From assembly GCA_012518125.1 (NCBI GenBank), contig JAAYTF010000072.1:1-64000 (forward strand): a stretch of DNA of 64,000 bases. The letters are read 5' to 3'. This stretch comes from Bacilli bacterium (GTDB lineage: Bacteria; Bacillota; Bacilli; Bacillales; Amphibacillaceae). The position numbers and the translations under genes were made by a program. Below the pieces are notes generated by a model. It worked only from the letters and a program-made list of their open reading frames with translations, was not told the DNA's origin and ran no database searches. Below are positions 26,222 to 34,461 of the stretch, piece by piece. The stretch's first letter is position 1, and every line of letters begins with the position of its first letter.

Positions 26222-26983
26222 GTGCAAGATTATGTCATCGAAGTTGAAAACTTGTCCGCCAGTTACCGGAAAACGCCCGTCATCGAACAAATCGCTTTCA
26301 AGGTGAAACCTGGGACCTTGACTGGCATCATCGGGCCGAACGGTGCTGGTAAATCGACGCTCATCAAAACCATGTTGCAACTACATCCAAGTTTGACGGG
26401 GGAAGTGACATTTTTCGGCAAACACTATAAAAGCGTCAAAAAACGGATCGGTTACGTACCACAACGGGGTTCTGTCGACTGGGATTTTCCGACGACCGCT
26501 TTGGATGTCGTACTGATGGGTTTATACGGCAAAATCGGTCTCATGAAATGGCCGCGCAAAGAACATAAACGGAGGGCATATGAAGCGCTTGAAAAAATGG
26601 GGATGGCAACATACGCGAGCCGGCAAATCAGCCAGCTGTCCGGCGGGCAACAGCAGCGTGTCTTTTTGGCAAGGGCGCTCGCGCAAGATGCCGACATTTA
26701 TTTCATGGATGAACCACTTGCCGGAGTCGATGCGGCGACGGAACGGGCGATCATGAAAATTTTAAAAGAATTAAAAGAACAACGGAAAACCGTCATGATT
26801 GTCCATCATGACTTGCAAACAGTGGCGGAATATTTCGATTGGGTGCTGTTGATCAATCGTACCGTGATCGCCCATGGACCGACGGATAAAGCATTTACGA
26901 AAGAAAACATCATTAAAACATATGGTGGAAATTTGAAGTGGATCAAAGAGGTGGAGCGACGTGTCGTCCATTCTGTTCAGTAG
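26222..26983 (+). CDS. mntB: Manganese/zinc ABC transporter ATP-binding protein
   Basis: A 253-residue ABC ATPase. Walker A is GPNGAGKSTLIK, the signature LSGGQQQRVFLARAL, Walker B DIYFMDEPLAGVD, and the switch histidine lies in VHHDL. YVPQRGSVDWDFPTTALDVVLMG is typical of the metal-chelate subgroup. It starts at GTG 26222, one base after the mntA stop and behind GGGAGGAG, so translation is coupled. Its end overlaps the first permease gene by 23 bases. Confidence 0.88.
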   Translation: MQDYVIEVENLSASYRKTPVIEQIAFKVKPGTLTGIIGPNGAGKSTLIKTMLQLHPSLTGEVTFFGKHYKSVKKRIGYVPQRGSVDWDFPTTALDVVLMGLYGKIGLMKWPRKEHKRRAYEALEKMGMATYASRQISQLSGGQQQRVFLARALAQDADIYFMDEPLAGVDAATERAIMKILKELKEQRKTVMIVHHDLQTVAEYFDWVLLINRTVIAHGPTDKAFTKENIIKTYGGNLKWIKEVERRVVHSVQ

Positions 26984-27890
26984 CAATACACAATGGGTCT
27001 TGTTAAGCACGATGATTTTGGGGATTGCCGCGGGGACGATCGGTGCGATCGCCTATTGGCGCAAACAAAATTTGATGAGCGATGCGTTGGCGCACGCCGC
27101 TTTGCCGGGTGTGGTCATTGCTTTTTTGTTAAGTGGTGAAAAAAAACTTTATCTTTTGATCATCGGCGCGGCGGCAAGTGCACTCATTGGTGCGATGTTC
27201 ATACAAACCATCACAACAGTGAGCCGCATTTCTGAAGATACGGCAATGGGGATGATCTTATCCGTTTTTTACGGACTGGGCATCATGCTGCTAGCTGTCG
27301 TCAATCGCTCTTCAAGCGGAAATCAAAGCGGTTTGGATTCGTTCATTTACGGTCAGGCAGCTGCGATGACCCGTTCGGACGTCTATACGATGCTCGCTTT
27401 AGCGTCGGTTGTCATTCTATTTATCCTTCTTTTCTTTAAAGAGTGGAAAGTGTATTTATTCGATCCGCAATTTGCCAAAGGCATCGGGATTTCCCATCGA
27501 TGGATGGACATTTTATACACGGGGCTGCTTGTGACTACCATCGTCATTGGCATCCAAGCGGTGGGAGTCATCTTAATCGCGGCATTGTTAATTATACCTG
27601 CGGTAAGTGCCCGCTATTGGACGGAATCGTTCAAAGTGATGGTTTTATTATCCGCTCTGTTCGGCGGGCTTTCCGGAGCGCTGGGAACGTTGATCAGCGC
27701 ACTGGGAAGCGGACTTCCGACCGGTCCGTTCATCGTCACAGCAGCTGCAACATGTTTTGTCATCGCGTTGATTTTTGGCAAAGAACGTGGTTTGCTTATC
27801 CAAAAGCTACATTTTAACAAACAAAAAGGAAGGTACGAGAAACATGCCGGGCAAACGGCGCCGGTTGAAAAAGGGGGCGGAATGATGTGA
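26961..27890 (+). CDS. mntC: Manganese/zinc ABC transporter permease 1
   Basis: A 309-residue ABC-3 family membrane protein with eight or nine hydrophobic segments. DALAHAALPGVVIAF, with its conserved histidine, and the loop FDPQFAKGIGI (the interface with the ATPase) identify the family. The C-terminal ~25 residues are charged and cytoplasmic. GTG start behind AGAGGTGGAG. A second permease follows with a four-base overlap; two permease subunits per transporter also occur in B. subtilis MntABCD. Confidence 0.86.
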   Translation: MSSILFSSNTQWVLLSTMILGIAAGTIGAIAYWRKQNLMSDALAHAALPGVVIAFLLSGEKKLYLLIIGAAASALIGAMFIQTITTVSRISEDTAMGMILSVFYGLGIMLLAVVNRSSSGNQSGLDSFIYGQAAAMTRSDVYTMLALASVVILFILLFFKEWKVYLFDPQFAKGIGISHRWMDILYTGLLVTTIVIGIQAVGVILIAALLIIPAVSARYWTESFKVMVLLSALFGGLSGALGTLISALGSGLPTGPFIVTAAATCFVIALIFGKERGLLIQKLHFNKQKGRYEKHAGQTAPVEKGGGMM

Positions 27891-28756
27891 CGTATTCAGC
27901 CTGGATCATCCTAACCGCTTCCCTTGTCGGTCTGTCATGCGGATTGATCGGTGTATTCCTTATTTTAAGGAAAATGGCGATGATGGCGGATGCCATCAGT
28001 CATACTGTTTTGCTGGGAATTGTGTTGGCGTATATCATTACCCGTGAAACAAGCGGGGTGTACATGGTCATCGGCGGAATTTTTGCAGGTCTTTTGACGG
28101 CTTACCTCGTCCAATGGCTTCACTCCCTTGAGGTACAACATGATGCATCGATGGGAATCGTGTTTACGACATTATTTGCCATCGGCGTCATTTTGATTGC
28201 GACATCGACCGGAAACGCGCATCTGGACGTCCAGCACGCCTTGATGGGGGAAATCACTTTCATTCCATTTAATACTGTAACGATTCCCGGCATCGGTGAA
28301 ATGCCGAAAGCGACATTTTTATTGCTTATCATTTTTAGTGTCGTCTCGCTTTTCCTGCTGCTTTTTTACAAAGAATGGAAAATCACTTCGTTCGATCCCG
28401 CGTTGGCGGCGAGTTTAGGGATACCGGTCGCTTTTTTCCATTACTTATTCATGAGCCTTGTATCGGTAACGACTGTTGCGGCATTCGATGCGGTGGGAGC
28501 GATCATGGTCGTCGCCATGCTCATTACACCACCCGCTTCCGCTTATCTTTGGACGGACCGATTGTCGATCATGCTTTTATTGAGCGGAACATTTGGCGTG
28601 TTGTCCGCGGTTTTAGGTTATGCGCTTGCTGTTTGGATCGACACGTCCATTTCCGGATCCATGGCATTTGCGACGGGACTAATCTTTATCGCAAGCTTTT
28701 TGTTTGCGCCGAAACATGGGCTCATTGCCAAATATGTTCGGCCGACATCCAATTGA
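27887..28756 (+). CDS. mntD: Manganese/zinc ABC transporter permease 2
   Basis: A 289-residue ABC-3 family permease, paralogous to the preceding gene. It shows MADAISHTVLLGIVLAYII and the coupling loop TSFDPALAASLGIPVAFFHYL, with eight or nine membrane segments. GTG start, four-base overlap with mntC, AAGGGGGCGG upstream. It ends the operon and a terminator follows about 70 bases later. Confidence 0.86.
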   Translation: MTYSAWIILTASLVGLSCGLIGVFLILRKMAMMADAISHTVLLGIVLAYIITRETSGVYMVIGGIFAGLLTAYLVQWLHSLEVQHDASMGIVFTTLFAIGVILIATSTGNAHLDVQHALMGEITFIPFNTVTIPGIGEMPKATFLLLIIFSVVSLFLLLFYKEWKITSFDPALAASLGIPVAFFHYLFMSLVSVTTVAAFDAVGAIMVVAMLITPPASAYLWTDRLSIMLLLSGTFGVLSAVLGYALAVWIDTSISGSMAFATGLIFIASFLFAPKHGLIAKYVRPTSN

Positions 28757-28824
28757 AACTATGCACCCTTTGTATCAAAGAGACATATAATAATGACAAA
28801 TTTCCCCCCTGAACATTTTTTTCG

Positions 28825-28856
28825 ATGAAGGGATGTTTTATCTCTTCATTTTTTTG
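28825..28856 (+). terminator. Terminator after the metal ABC operon
   Basis: A stem of ATGAAGGGA with TCTCTTCAT (one G-T pair) and a 7-base loop is followed by seven T residues. Confidence 0.8.
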
Positions 28857-28898
28857 TTGTACAATATAGATGCATAAAAGGAAAAAAGGGGTAATCAA

Positions 28899-29228
28899 AT
28901 GAAAGTGCATGGAATCGAGGTAAAAGGAGCGATTGACCGCGAAACGCGTTGCAAACATTACCATTCGGAAAAAGACCGCGTCGCCATCAAATTTTATTGT
29001 TGCGGCGAGTTTTTCCCATGTTATTTATGCCACAAAGAACACGGCTGCGGCAAAGATGCGGTTTGGCCCAAAGACCGCTTTGATGAACAGGCGATTTTAT
29101 GTGGCAGCTGCGGACACGTCTTTGCGATCGCAACGTACTTCAAGCATCATGACGCTTGCCCAAATTGTGATGCGCCATTTAATCAAGGATGCAAATTTCA
29201 CCGTCATTTATATTTCGCAACCAATTAA
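28899..29228 (+). CDS. CHY zinc finger protein
   Basis: A 109-residue protein with the CHY-zinc-finger pattern: RCKHYHSEKD near residue 22, FYCCGEFFPCYLCHKEHGCG, CGSCGHVF and CPNCDAPFNQGCKFHRHLYF. These cysteine and histidine clusters would bind about three zinc ions. In eukaryotes the fold occurs in Hot13/Rchy1, but the function of the bacterial stand-alone form is not established. It is preceded by AAAAGGGG and followed by a bidirectional terminator against lexA. Location next to metal uptake genes may be coincidental. Confidence 0.8.
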   Translation: MKVHGIEVKGAIDRETRCKHYHSEKDRVAIKFYCCGEFFPCYLCHKEHGCGKDAVWPKDRFDEQAILCGSCGHVFAIATYFKHHDACPNCDAPFNQGCKFHRHLYFATN

Positions 29229-29273
29229 AAAAGATTCACAAACACCGTGTGAAAGTGGCTTGTGAATCTTTTT
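29227..29273. terminator. Bidirectional terminator between the CHY protein gene and lexA
   Basis: A stem of AAAAGATTCACAA with TTGTGAATCTTTT encloses a loop of about 18 bases, with A- and T-runs on the two sides. Confidence 0.85.
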
Positions 29274-29277
29274 CGTT

Positions 29278-29892
29278 TTAAAAGATGCGATACAAGCCGA
29301 TCACTTTACCGAGTATCGTCACATTGTCCAAAATGATCGGTTCGAGGGCATCGTTTTCCGGCTGCAAGCGGATATGGTCTTTTTCTTTGAAAAAACGTTT
29401 AATCGTCGCTTCATTGTCTTCTGTCATCGCCACGACGATATCGCCGTTTTCCGCCGTGTTTTGCTGTTTGACAATCACTTTGTCGCCGTCATAAATTCCA
29501 GCGTTTACCATACTGTCGCCTTCAACGTTCAAAATAAACAGGTTGTCACTCGTCTTGGCGATCGAACTAGGCACCGGTGTATATTCCTCAATATTTTCAA
29601 TTGCCGTAATCGGCAACCCGGCTGTAACTTTTCCGATCACCGGCGCGTAACGGGCGCGGTCTTTTTGAATGTTTTCATCGACGTCGACAATCTCGATTGC
29701 ACGCGGTTTCGTCGGATCGCGGCGGATGTATCCTTTTTTCTCAAGCCGTTCGAGATGCCCGTGCACCGTGGAACTGGACGCCAAGCCGACCGCTTTGGCG
29801 ATTTCCCGGACGGAAGGAGGGTAGCCTTTAACTTCGACTTCGCTCTTGATGAAATCCAAAATCATTTGCTGCCGTTTCGATAATTTTTCCAC
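29278..29892 (-). CDS. lexA: SOS repressor LexA
   Basis: A 204-residue repressor of the DNA-damage response. The winged helix-turn-helix ([31 protein letters not shown]) is followed by the self-cleavage site Ala-Gly in VTAGLP, the catalytic serine in [10 protein letters not shown] and the lysine in EATIKRFF. The reading frame extends to GTG 29901, but that codon lies inside the Shine-Dalgarno AGAGGTG. GTG 29892 gives correct spacing and an N-terminus (EKLSKRQQ) like B. subtilis LexA. The divergently placed yneA and yneB of B. subtilis are missing. Confidence 0.95.
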   Translation of the reverse strand: MEKLSKRQQMILDFIKSEVEVKGYPPSVREIAKAVGLASSSTVHGHLERLEKKGYIRRDPTKPRAIEIVDVDENIQKDRARYAPVIGKVTAGLPITAIENIEEYTPVPSSIAKTSDNLFILNVEGDSMVNAGIYDGDKVIVKQQNTAENGDIVVAMTEDNEATIKRFFKEKDHIRLQPENDALEPIILDNVTILGKVIGLYRIF

Positions 29893-29920
29893 CAATTTCA
29901 CCTCTTATTGCATCAATTTA

Positions 29921-29980
29921 CGAACATACGTCGCTATATAAAGTATACCATCATTCTTGTAAAAATGAAACATCCGTTCT
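29921..29980. promoter_or_regulatory. LexA promoter region with two SOS-box-like sites
   Basis: CGAACATACGTCGC (29921-29934) and GAAACATCCGTTCT (29967-29980) each resemble the Bacillus SOS box CGAAC-N4-GTTCG with one to two mismatches in the arms. On the minus strand a TATACT -10 lies between them, so both could serve lexA autoregulation. Confidence 0.55.
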
Positions 29981-30017
29981 AGTTTTTGCATTCCTTAACC
30001 GGTTTGATAACAATCAT

Positions 30018-30045
30018 TTGTTTTAGGCATCAAATGAAGTATAAT
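30018..30045 (+). promoter_or_regulatory. Promoter of ynzC-tkt
   Basis: TTGTTT (30018-30023) and TATAAT (30040-30045) are 16 bases apart, 34 bases before ynzC. Confidence 0.6.
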
Positions 30046-30078
30046 ACAATAAGAATATAAATTGCTGTAGGTGAAAAA

Positions 30079-30321
30079 ATGATTTCTGACGAAAAATTGA
30101 AACGGATCAATGAATTGGCGAAAAAGCAAAAGACTGTCGGATTGACACAAGAAGAAAAAAAAGAACAACAGGCGCTTCGTGAAGAATATTTGCAGCGTTT
30201 CAAAGAAGCATTCACGAAACAATTGAAAAATGTTAGAGTGTTCGATCCGCATGGAAATGATGTCACCCCCGAGAAAATTAAACGATCACGGGGCGAAATG
30301 GATCATAAATTTTTACATTGA
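30079..30321 (+). CDS. ynzC: YnzC, DUF896 family protein
   Basis: An 80-residue, highly charged, helical-hairpin protein of the DUF896/UPF0291 family ([34 protein letters not shown], then [18 protein letters not shown] in the family's tail). In B. subtilis it belongs to the SOS-controlled yneA-yneB-ynzC operon next to lexA. Here it stands alone of the three. Function unknown. The stop lies 27 bases before the tkt start. Confidence 0.88.
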   Translation: MISDEKLKRINELAKKQKTVGLTQEEKKEQQALREEYLQRFKEAFTKQLKNVRVFDPHGNDVTPEKIKRSRGEMDHKFLH

Positions 30322-30347
30322 TATGGGGAATAGGAAAGGGAGATATC

Positions 30348-32351
30348 ATGTCAACAAATATTGAACAGTTAGCGATAAATACGATTCGTACATTGTCGAT
30401 TGATGCAATCGAAAAAGCAAAATCCGGCCATCCTGGCTTGCCGATGGGTGCGGCGCCGATGGCTTACGCGTTGTTCACCGACTTCATGAACCATTCGCCG
30501 AAAAACTCGAAATGGTTTAACCGCGATCGCTTCGTTTTATCTGCCGGCCACGGCTCGATGTTGTTATATAGTCTGTTGCACCTTTGCGGTTATGATGTGA
30601 CGATCGATGATATCAAAAATTTCCGTCAATGGAAGTCGCGCACACCAGGTCATCCGGAAGTGCTTGATACGGATGGGGTGGAAGCGACGACAGGGCCGCT
30701 CGGGCAAGGGATTGCGATGGCGGTCGGCATGGCGATGGCAGAAGCGCACCTGGCGGCCAAATATAACCGTCAAGGTTACCCGATCATCGACCATTATACA
30801 TATTCGCTCGTCGGCGACGGCGACATCATGGAAGGGATCTCGCACGAAGCCGCATCGCTTGCCGGACATTTAGGCTTGCATAAATTGATCGTCTTATATG
30901 ATTCAAACGACATTTCCCTCGATGGCGACTTGAATAAAGCGTATTCCGATGACATTAAAAAACGTTTTGAGGCGTATCATTGGCAAGTGTTGCGCGTCGA
31001 TGACGGAAACGACGTGGAAGCGATCCGCGATGCATTACGTCAAGCAAAGGAAAACAAAACGCAACCGACATTAATTGAAGTAAAAACCATTATTGGCTAC
31101 GGCTCGCCAAACAAAGCGGGATCTTCAAAAGCGCACGGTGCACCGCTCGGTGAAGAAGAAGTCAAATTAACCAAAGCATATTACGGCTGGTCTCATGAAC
31201 CGTTTTATGTAAGCGAAGAAGTCTATGCACATTTTAAAGAAAAAGTACAACAACGCGGCGAACAATTGGAAAGCGAATGGAATGAATTGTTCCAGTCCTA
31301 TAAAGAAGCTTATCCGCAACTTGCAAGTGAGCTCGAATTGGCCATCAATAATGAACTTCCGGAAGATTATGCAAAAGACGTCCCGGTTTATGAAGCAGGC
31401 AAAGATGTGCTTGCAACACGAGTCGCTTCAAGCGATGCGATCAATACGTTCGCCAAAACGGTGCCGTATTTATTCGGGGGAAGCGCCGATTTGGCAAGTT
31501 CCAACAACACGATGATCAAAGATGCGGACGACTTCCAGAAGGACAACTATGCGGGACGAAACATCTGGTTCGGCGTCCGTGAATTCGCGATGGGCGCGAT
31601 GTTGAACGGAATGGCGTTGCACGGGGGCTTGAAAGTTTACGGCGGAACCTTCTTCGTCTTCAGCGACTATTTGCGTCCAGCAATCCGTTTATCCGCATTG
31701 ATGAAAACGCCGGTGACGTACGTGTTCACCCACGATTCGATCGCTGTCGGCGAGGATGGACCGACGCACGAACCGGTCGAACACTTGGCTTCGTTCCGCG
31801 CGATGCCAAACGTATCGGTCATCCGCCCGGCAGACGCGAACGAAACGATCGCCGCTTGGCAGCTGGCGCTTGAATCAAAAGACAAACCAACGCTTTTGGT
31901 CTTGACGCGTCAAGGGTTGCCGACGCTCGATGTTCCATTGAAAAAAGTAAGAGAAGGTGTGCGCAAAGGGGCTTACGTCATCAGCGACGCGAAAGAAAGA
32001 ATCGATGCGATTTTGATCGCCACCGGTTCGGAAGTGAATCTTGCCATCGAAGCGCAAAAAGAATTATACAAACAAAACATCGACGTTCGGGTCGTCAGCA
32101 TGCCTTCGTGGGATTTGTTCGAAAAACAGCCGGACTCCTACAAGGAAGAGGTGCTGCCTTCATCGATTGAAAAACGCATGTCGATTGAAATGGCATCAAG
32201 CCTCGGTTGGGAGCGTTACGTCGGCAAAGACGGAAAAATTTTATCCGTGGATAAATTTGGCGCTTCGGCCCCTGGAAACATCGTCGTCAAAGAATATGGG
32301 TTCTCCGTCGAAAACGTCGTAAACGAAGTGAAAGATTTGATCAACGGGTAG
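30348..32351 (+). CDS. tkt: Transketolase
   Basis: A 667-residue thiamine-diphosphate enzyme of the non-oxidative pentose phosphate pathway, moving two-carbon ketol units between sugar phosphates. Landmarks are [27 protein letters not shown], the ThDP/Mg motif [22 protein letters not shown]...[13 protein letters not shown], and [13 protein letters not shown] with the catalytic glutamate/histidine region. The start is ATG 30348 behind AAAGGGAG; the TTG at 30318 overlaps ynzC and lacks a site. Normal length. Confidence 0.96.
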   Translation: MSTNIEQLAINTIRTLSIDAIEKAKSGHPGLPMGAAPMAYALFTDFMNHSPKNSKWFNRDRFVLSAGHGSMLLYSLLHLCGYDVTIDDIKNFRQWKSRTPGHPEVLDTDGVEATTGPLGQGIAMAVGMAMAEAHLAAKYNRQGYPIIDHYTYSLVGDGDIMEGISHEAASLAGHLGLHKLIVLYDSNDISLDGDLNKAYSDDIKKRFEAYHWQVLRVDDGNDVEAIRDALRQAKENKTQPTLIEVKTIIGYGSPNKAGSSKAHGAPLGEEEVKLTKAYYGWSHEPFYVSEEVYAHFKEKVQQRGEQLESEWNELFQSYKEAYPQLASELELAINNELPEDYAKDVPVYEAGKDVLATRVASSDAINTFAKTVPYLFGGSADLASSNNTMIKDADDFQKDNYAGRNIWFGVREFAMGAMLNGMALHGGLKVYGGTFFVFSDYLRPAIRLSALMKTPVTYVFTHDSIAVGEDGPTHEPVEHLASFRAMPNVSVIRPADANETIAAWQLALESKDKPTLLVLTRQGLPTLDVPLKKVREGVRKGAYVISDAKERIDAILIATGSEVNLAIEAQKELYKQNIDVRVVSMPSWDLFEKQPDSYKEEVLPSSIEKRMSIEMASSLGWERYVGKDGKILSVDKFGASAPGNIVVKEYGFSVENVVNEVKDLING

Positions 32352-32359
32352 TTTTTCGT

Positions 32360-32388
32360 TTGTCAACATATGGACAATCCAGTATACT
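32360..32388 (+). promoter_or_regulatory. Promoter of yneF
   Basis: TTGTCA (32360-32365) and TATACT (32383-32388) are separated by 17 bases, just after the tkt stop. Confidence 0.65.
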
Positions 32389-32420
32389 GTAAAAGGAATG
32401 TATCGAAGGGAGAAGTAGAA

Positions 32421-32660
32421 ATGGCAACGATATGGGTAGTTCTCATTGCAATGGCAGCACTTATCGTCGGGACTTTGCTCGGATTTTTCATTTCCCGTAA
32501 ATATATGTTGGACTATTTAAAGAAAAACCCGCCGATCAATGAACAAATGTTACGGACGTTAATGATGCAAATGGGAATGAAACCATCCCGCAAAAAGATC
32601 AACCAAATGATGCGGGCGATGAACCAACAGTTTGAAGAGCAAAAGAAGAAAAAGAAGTAA
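32421..32660 (+). CDS. yneF: YneF, UPF0154 small membrane protein
   Basis: A 79-residue protein with one N-terminal membrane helix (about residues 3-25, ending GFFISRKYM) and a basic cytoplasmic tail with the family segment [21 protein letters not shown] and a terminal lysine run. It belongs to the UPF0154 (YneF) family, conserved after tkt in Bacilli. Function unknown. ATG 32421 has AAGGGAGAAG upstream; the longer frame from 32370 has no ribosome-binding site. yneE of B. subtilis is missing here. Confidence 0.9.
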   Translation: MATIWVVLIAMAALIVGTLLGFFISRKYMLDYLKKNPPINEQMLRTLMMQMGMKPSRKKINQMMRAMNQQFEEQKKKKK

Positions 32661-32667
32661 TGAACTT

Positions 32668-32720
32668 AAAAAAATCACTTCATAATAGTTATAAAAGCTA
32701 TTTTGAAGTGATTTTTGTTT
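32668..32720 (+). terminator. Rho-independent terminator after yneF
   Basis: An outer stem of AAAATCACTTCA with TGAAGTGATTTT and an inner stem AATAG/CTATT form a long hairpin with a T-rich tail. Confidence 0.88.
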
Positions 32721-32799
32721 TTATAGCGAAAAAAATAACATTTTTGCCGCTGATGAATACAATATAAAGGAAAATGTCGTTTATGAAAGGGTGAATGTG

Positions 32800-33159
32800 A
32801 TGACGAAACCGATGGCCCAGACGGTGCGTTTTCAACCGCAAGGACCGTTTAGCCCATATTTGCCGCAATTTACTTACACCTATTCCTACAGCCCGCCTGA
32901 AAAACGTGTCAAAGTTGCAGTCACCCATTATTTATTGCGGGCGATAGTCATCATTGAAAAAATCATTCGGCTCCTCAAATCGACGACGCCATTTTTTGAA
33001 CAATATAACCACATATTAAAACAATTGCCGAATATGTACAAAATGATAAAATTAATACAAGAAGTGCAAGAGGCGACCGAAACGGAGCAAAATCAGCTTC
33101 GGGAGCGAAAGGAAAAACGAAGCACAAGCGGCGAATCAAAACCGAAATTATTCATATGA
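32800..33159 (+). CDS. Small protein resembling the C-terminus of VrrA/YqfQ proteins
   Basis: A 119-residue protein. The first ~35 residues are rich in Pro, Tyr, Phe and Gln. Residues 40-95 form amphipathic helices ending [26 protein letters not shown], which resembles the conserved C-terminal segment of YqfQ/VrrA-type Bacillus proteins. The last ~25 are strongly charged. Function unknown and the family link is tentative. ATG 32800 follows AAAGGGTG by 7 bases. The stop overlaps the leader of msrAB by a few bases, so the two may be co-transcribed. Confidence 0.55.
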   Translation: MTKPMAQTVRFQPQGPFSPYLPQFTYTYSYSPPEKRVKVAVTHYLLRAIVIIEKIIRLLKSTTPFFEQYNHILKQLPNMYKMIKLIQEVQEATETEQNQLRERKEKRSTSGESKPKLFI

Positions 33160-33173
33160 AAAGGAGAATCGTT

Positions 33174-34142
33174 ATGGCGCGTACAGAAAAAGCGACGTTT
33201 GCCGGCGGTTGTTTTTGGTGCATGGTTGAACCATTCGACGAACGTCCGGGAATCATTGAGGTCGTATCCGGCTATACCGGAGGGCACGTGGAAAACCCAA
33301 CTTATGAAGAAGTATGTTCCGGCACGACAGGACACGTCGAAGCCGTGCAAATAACATACGATCCAGCCATTGTATCATATCAACAATTGGTCGAACTGTT
33401 CTGGCGGCAAATCGATCCGACAGACCCGGGCGGACAATTCCACGACCGCGGTTCATCTTATAAAACCGCCATTTTTTACCACAATGAGCACCAAAAGAAA
33501 ATCGCTGAACAATCGAAAAAAGAATTGGAAGCGAGCGGAATATTCAACAAACCGATCGTCACGCCGATTTTGCCAGCGAAACCTTTTTATCCGGCGGAAG
33601 AGTACCATCAGTATTTTTACAAGAAAAATCCTGAACATTATTACGCGTACAAACGCGGCTCGGGACGCGAAGATTTCATTAAAAAACATTGGCAAAACGA
33701 TCGACAAAAAGACGATTTGAAGCGGAAGTTGACCCCGATGCAATATTACGTCACACAAGAAAACGGAACGGAGCCCCCGTTTGACAACGAGTATTGGGAT
33801 GTATTCGAAGAGGGGATTTACGTCGATATCATTTCCGGTGAAGTGCTTTTCTCGTCGAAAGATAAATTTGACGCCGGCTGCGGATGGCCAAGCTTCACAA
33901 AACCGGTGCATGAAGATGAGATCGTCGAAAAACTTGATACGTCTTACGGCATGATCCGTACAGAAGTAAGGGCCAAAACGTCCGACGCCCACTTGGGCCA
34001 CGTCTTTCCGGACGGTCCGAAAGAGCACGGCGGACTCCGTTATTGCATCAATTCGGCAGCGCTGCGCTTCATCAAAAAAGAAGATATGGAAAAAGAAGGT
34101 TATGGCGACTATTTGTATTTGTTTGAAGACGACCGTAACTGA
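33174..34142 (+). CDS. msrAB: Bifunctional peptide methionine sulfoxide reductase MsrA/MsrB
   Basis: A 322-residue fusion repairing both diastereomers of methionine sulfoxide. The MsrA half (residues 1-165) has the catalytic [11 protein letters not shown] and [25 protein letters not shown]. The MsrB half (residues 180-315) has [24 protein letters not shown] and the catalytic cysteine in [11 protein letters not shown]. The CxxC pairs that bind zinc in many MsrB proteins are absent. B. subtilis has separate msrA and msrB genes, so this is the fused form found in many other bacteria. Start ATG 33174 behind AAGGAGA. Confidence 0.92.
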   Translation: MARTEKATFAGGCFWCMVEPFDERPGIIEVVSGYTGGHVENPTYEEVCSGTTGHVEAVQITYDPAIVSYQQLVELFWRQIDPTDPGGQFHDRGSSYKTAIFYHNEHQKKIAEQSKKELEASGIFNKPIVTPILPAKPFYPAEEYHQYFYKKNPEHYYAYKRGSGREDFIKKHWQNDRQKDDLKRKLTPMQYYVTQENGTEPPFDNEYWDVFEEGIYVDIISGEVLFSSKDKFDAGCGWPSFTKPVHEDEIVEKLDTSYGMIRTEVRAKTSDAHLGHVFPDGPKEHGGLRYCINSAALRFIKKEDMEKEGYGDYLYLFEDDRN

Positions 34143-34186
34143 GGTTGACCATATTTATATTATGTAAACAAGAAGGGGTGGAAACG

Positions 34187-34393
34187 ATGATCCATTACGA
34201 ATGGGATAAGAAAAAACCGATCAAACGAGTGAAATGTGAACATACGAACGCCAAACGGTACAAAGTCGACACGATGTTGACGAAAGGGAAAGTGTACGAC
34301 GTCATCAACGAAACGGAAGCGTTTTATTTCATCATCGATAACAGCAACCGCGTCGGCGGATATTTCAAAGAATATTTTTCCGAAGTTAAATAA
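34187..34393 (+). CDS. Small DUF6501-like protein
   Basis: A 68-residue soluble protein beginning MIHYEWDKKKPIKRVKCEHTN, with VYDVINETEAFYFIIDNSNRVGGYFKEYF in the second half. The layout resembles a short family in Bacilli annotated DUF6501. Function unknown. ATG 34187 has GAAGGGGTGG upstream; the longer frame to 34145 lacks a site. The intergenic gap before it holds one copy of a motif (TATATTATGTAAAC, 34156-34169) also present at 37.7 and 57.7 kb. Confidence 0.6.
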   Translation: MIHYEWDKKKPIKRVKCEHTNAKRYKVDTMLTKGKVYDVINETEAFYFIIDNSNRVGGYFKEYFSEVK

Positions 34394-34411
34394 TATTGCA
34401 TTACATAGACG

Positions 34412-34454
34412 GCTCCTTTGCGCTCAAACTATAAAAAAACGAGAGCAAAGGAGC
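34412..34454 (+). promoter_or_regulatory. Hairpin that buries the ribosome-binding site of the Rieske oxidoreductase gene
   Basis: GCTCCTTTGC (34412-34421) pairs perfectly with GCAAAGGAGC (34445-34454), extended by three further pairs after one mismatch. The right arm contains the AAAGGAG Shine-Dalgarno (34447-34453) of the gene starting at 34462. No T-run follows, so it is not a standard terminator. Confidence 0.6.
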
Positions 34455-34461
34455 TTAATTT

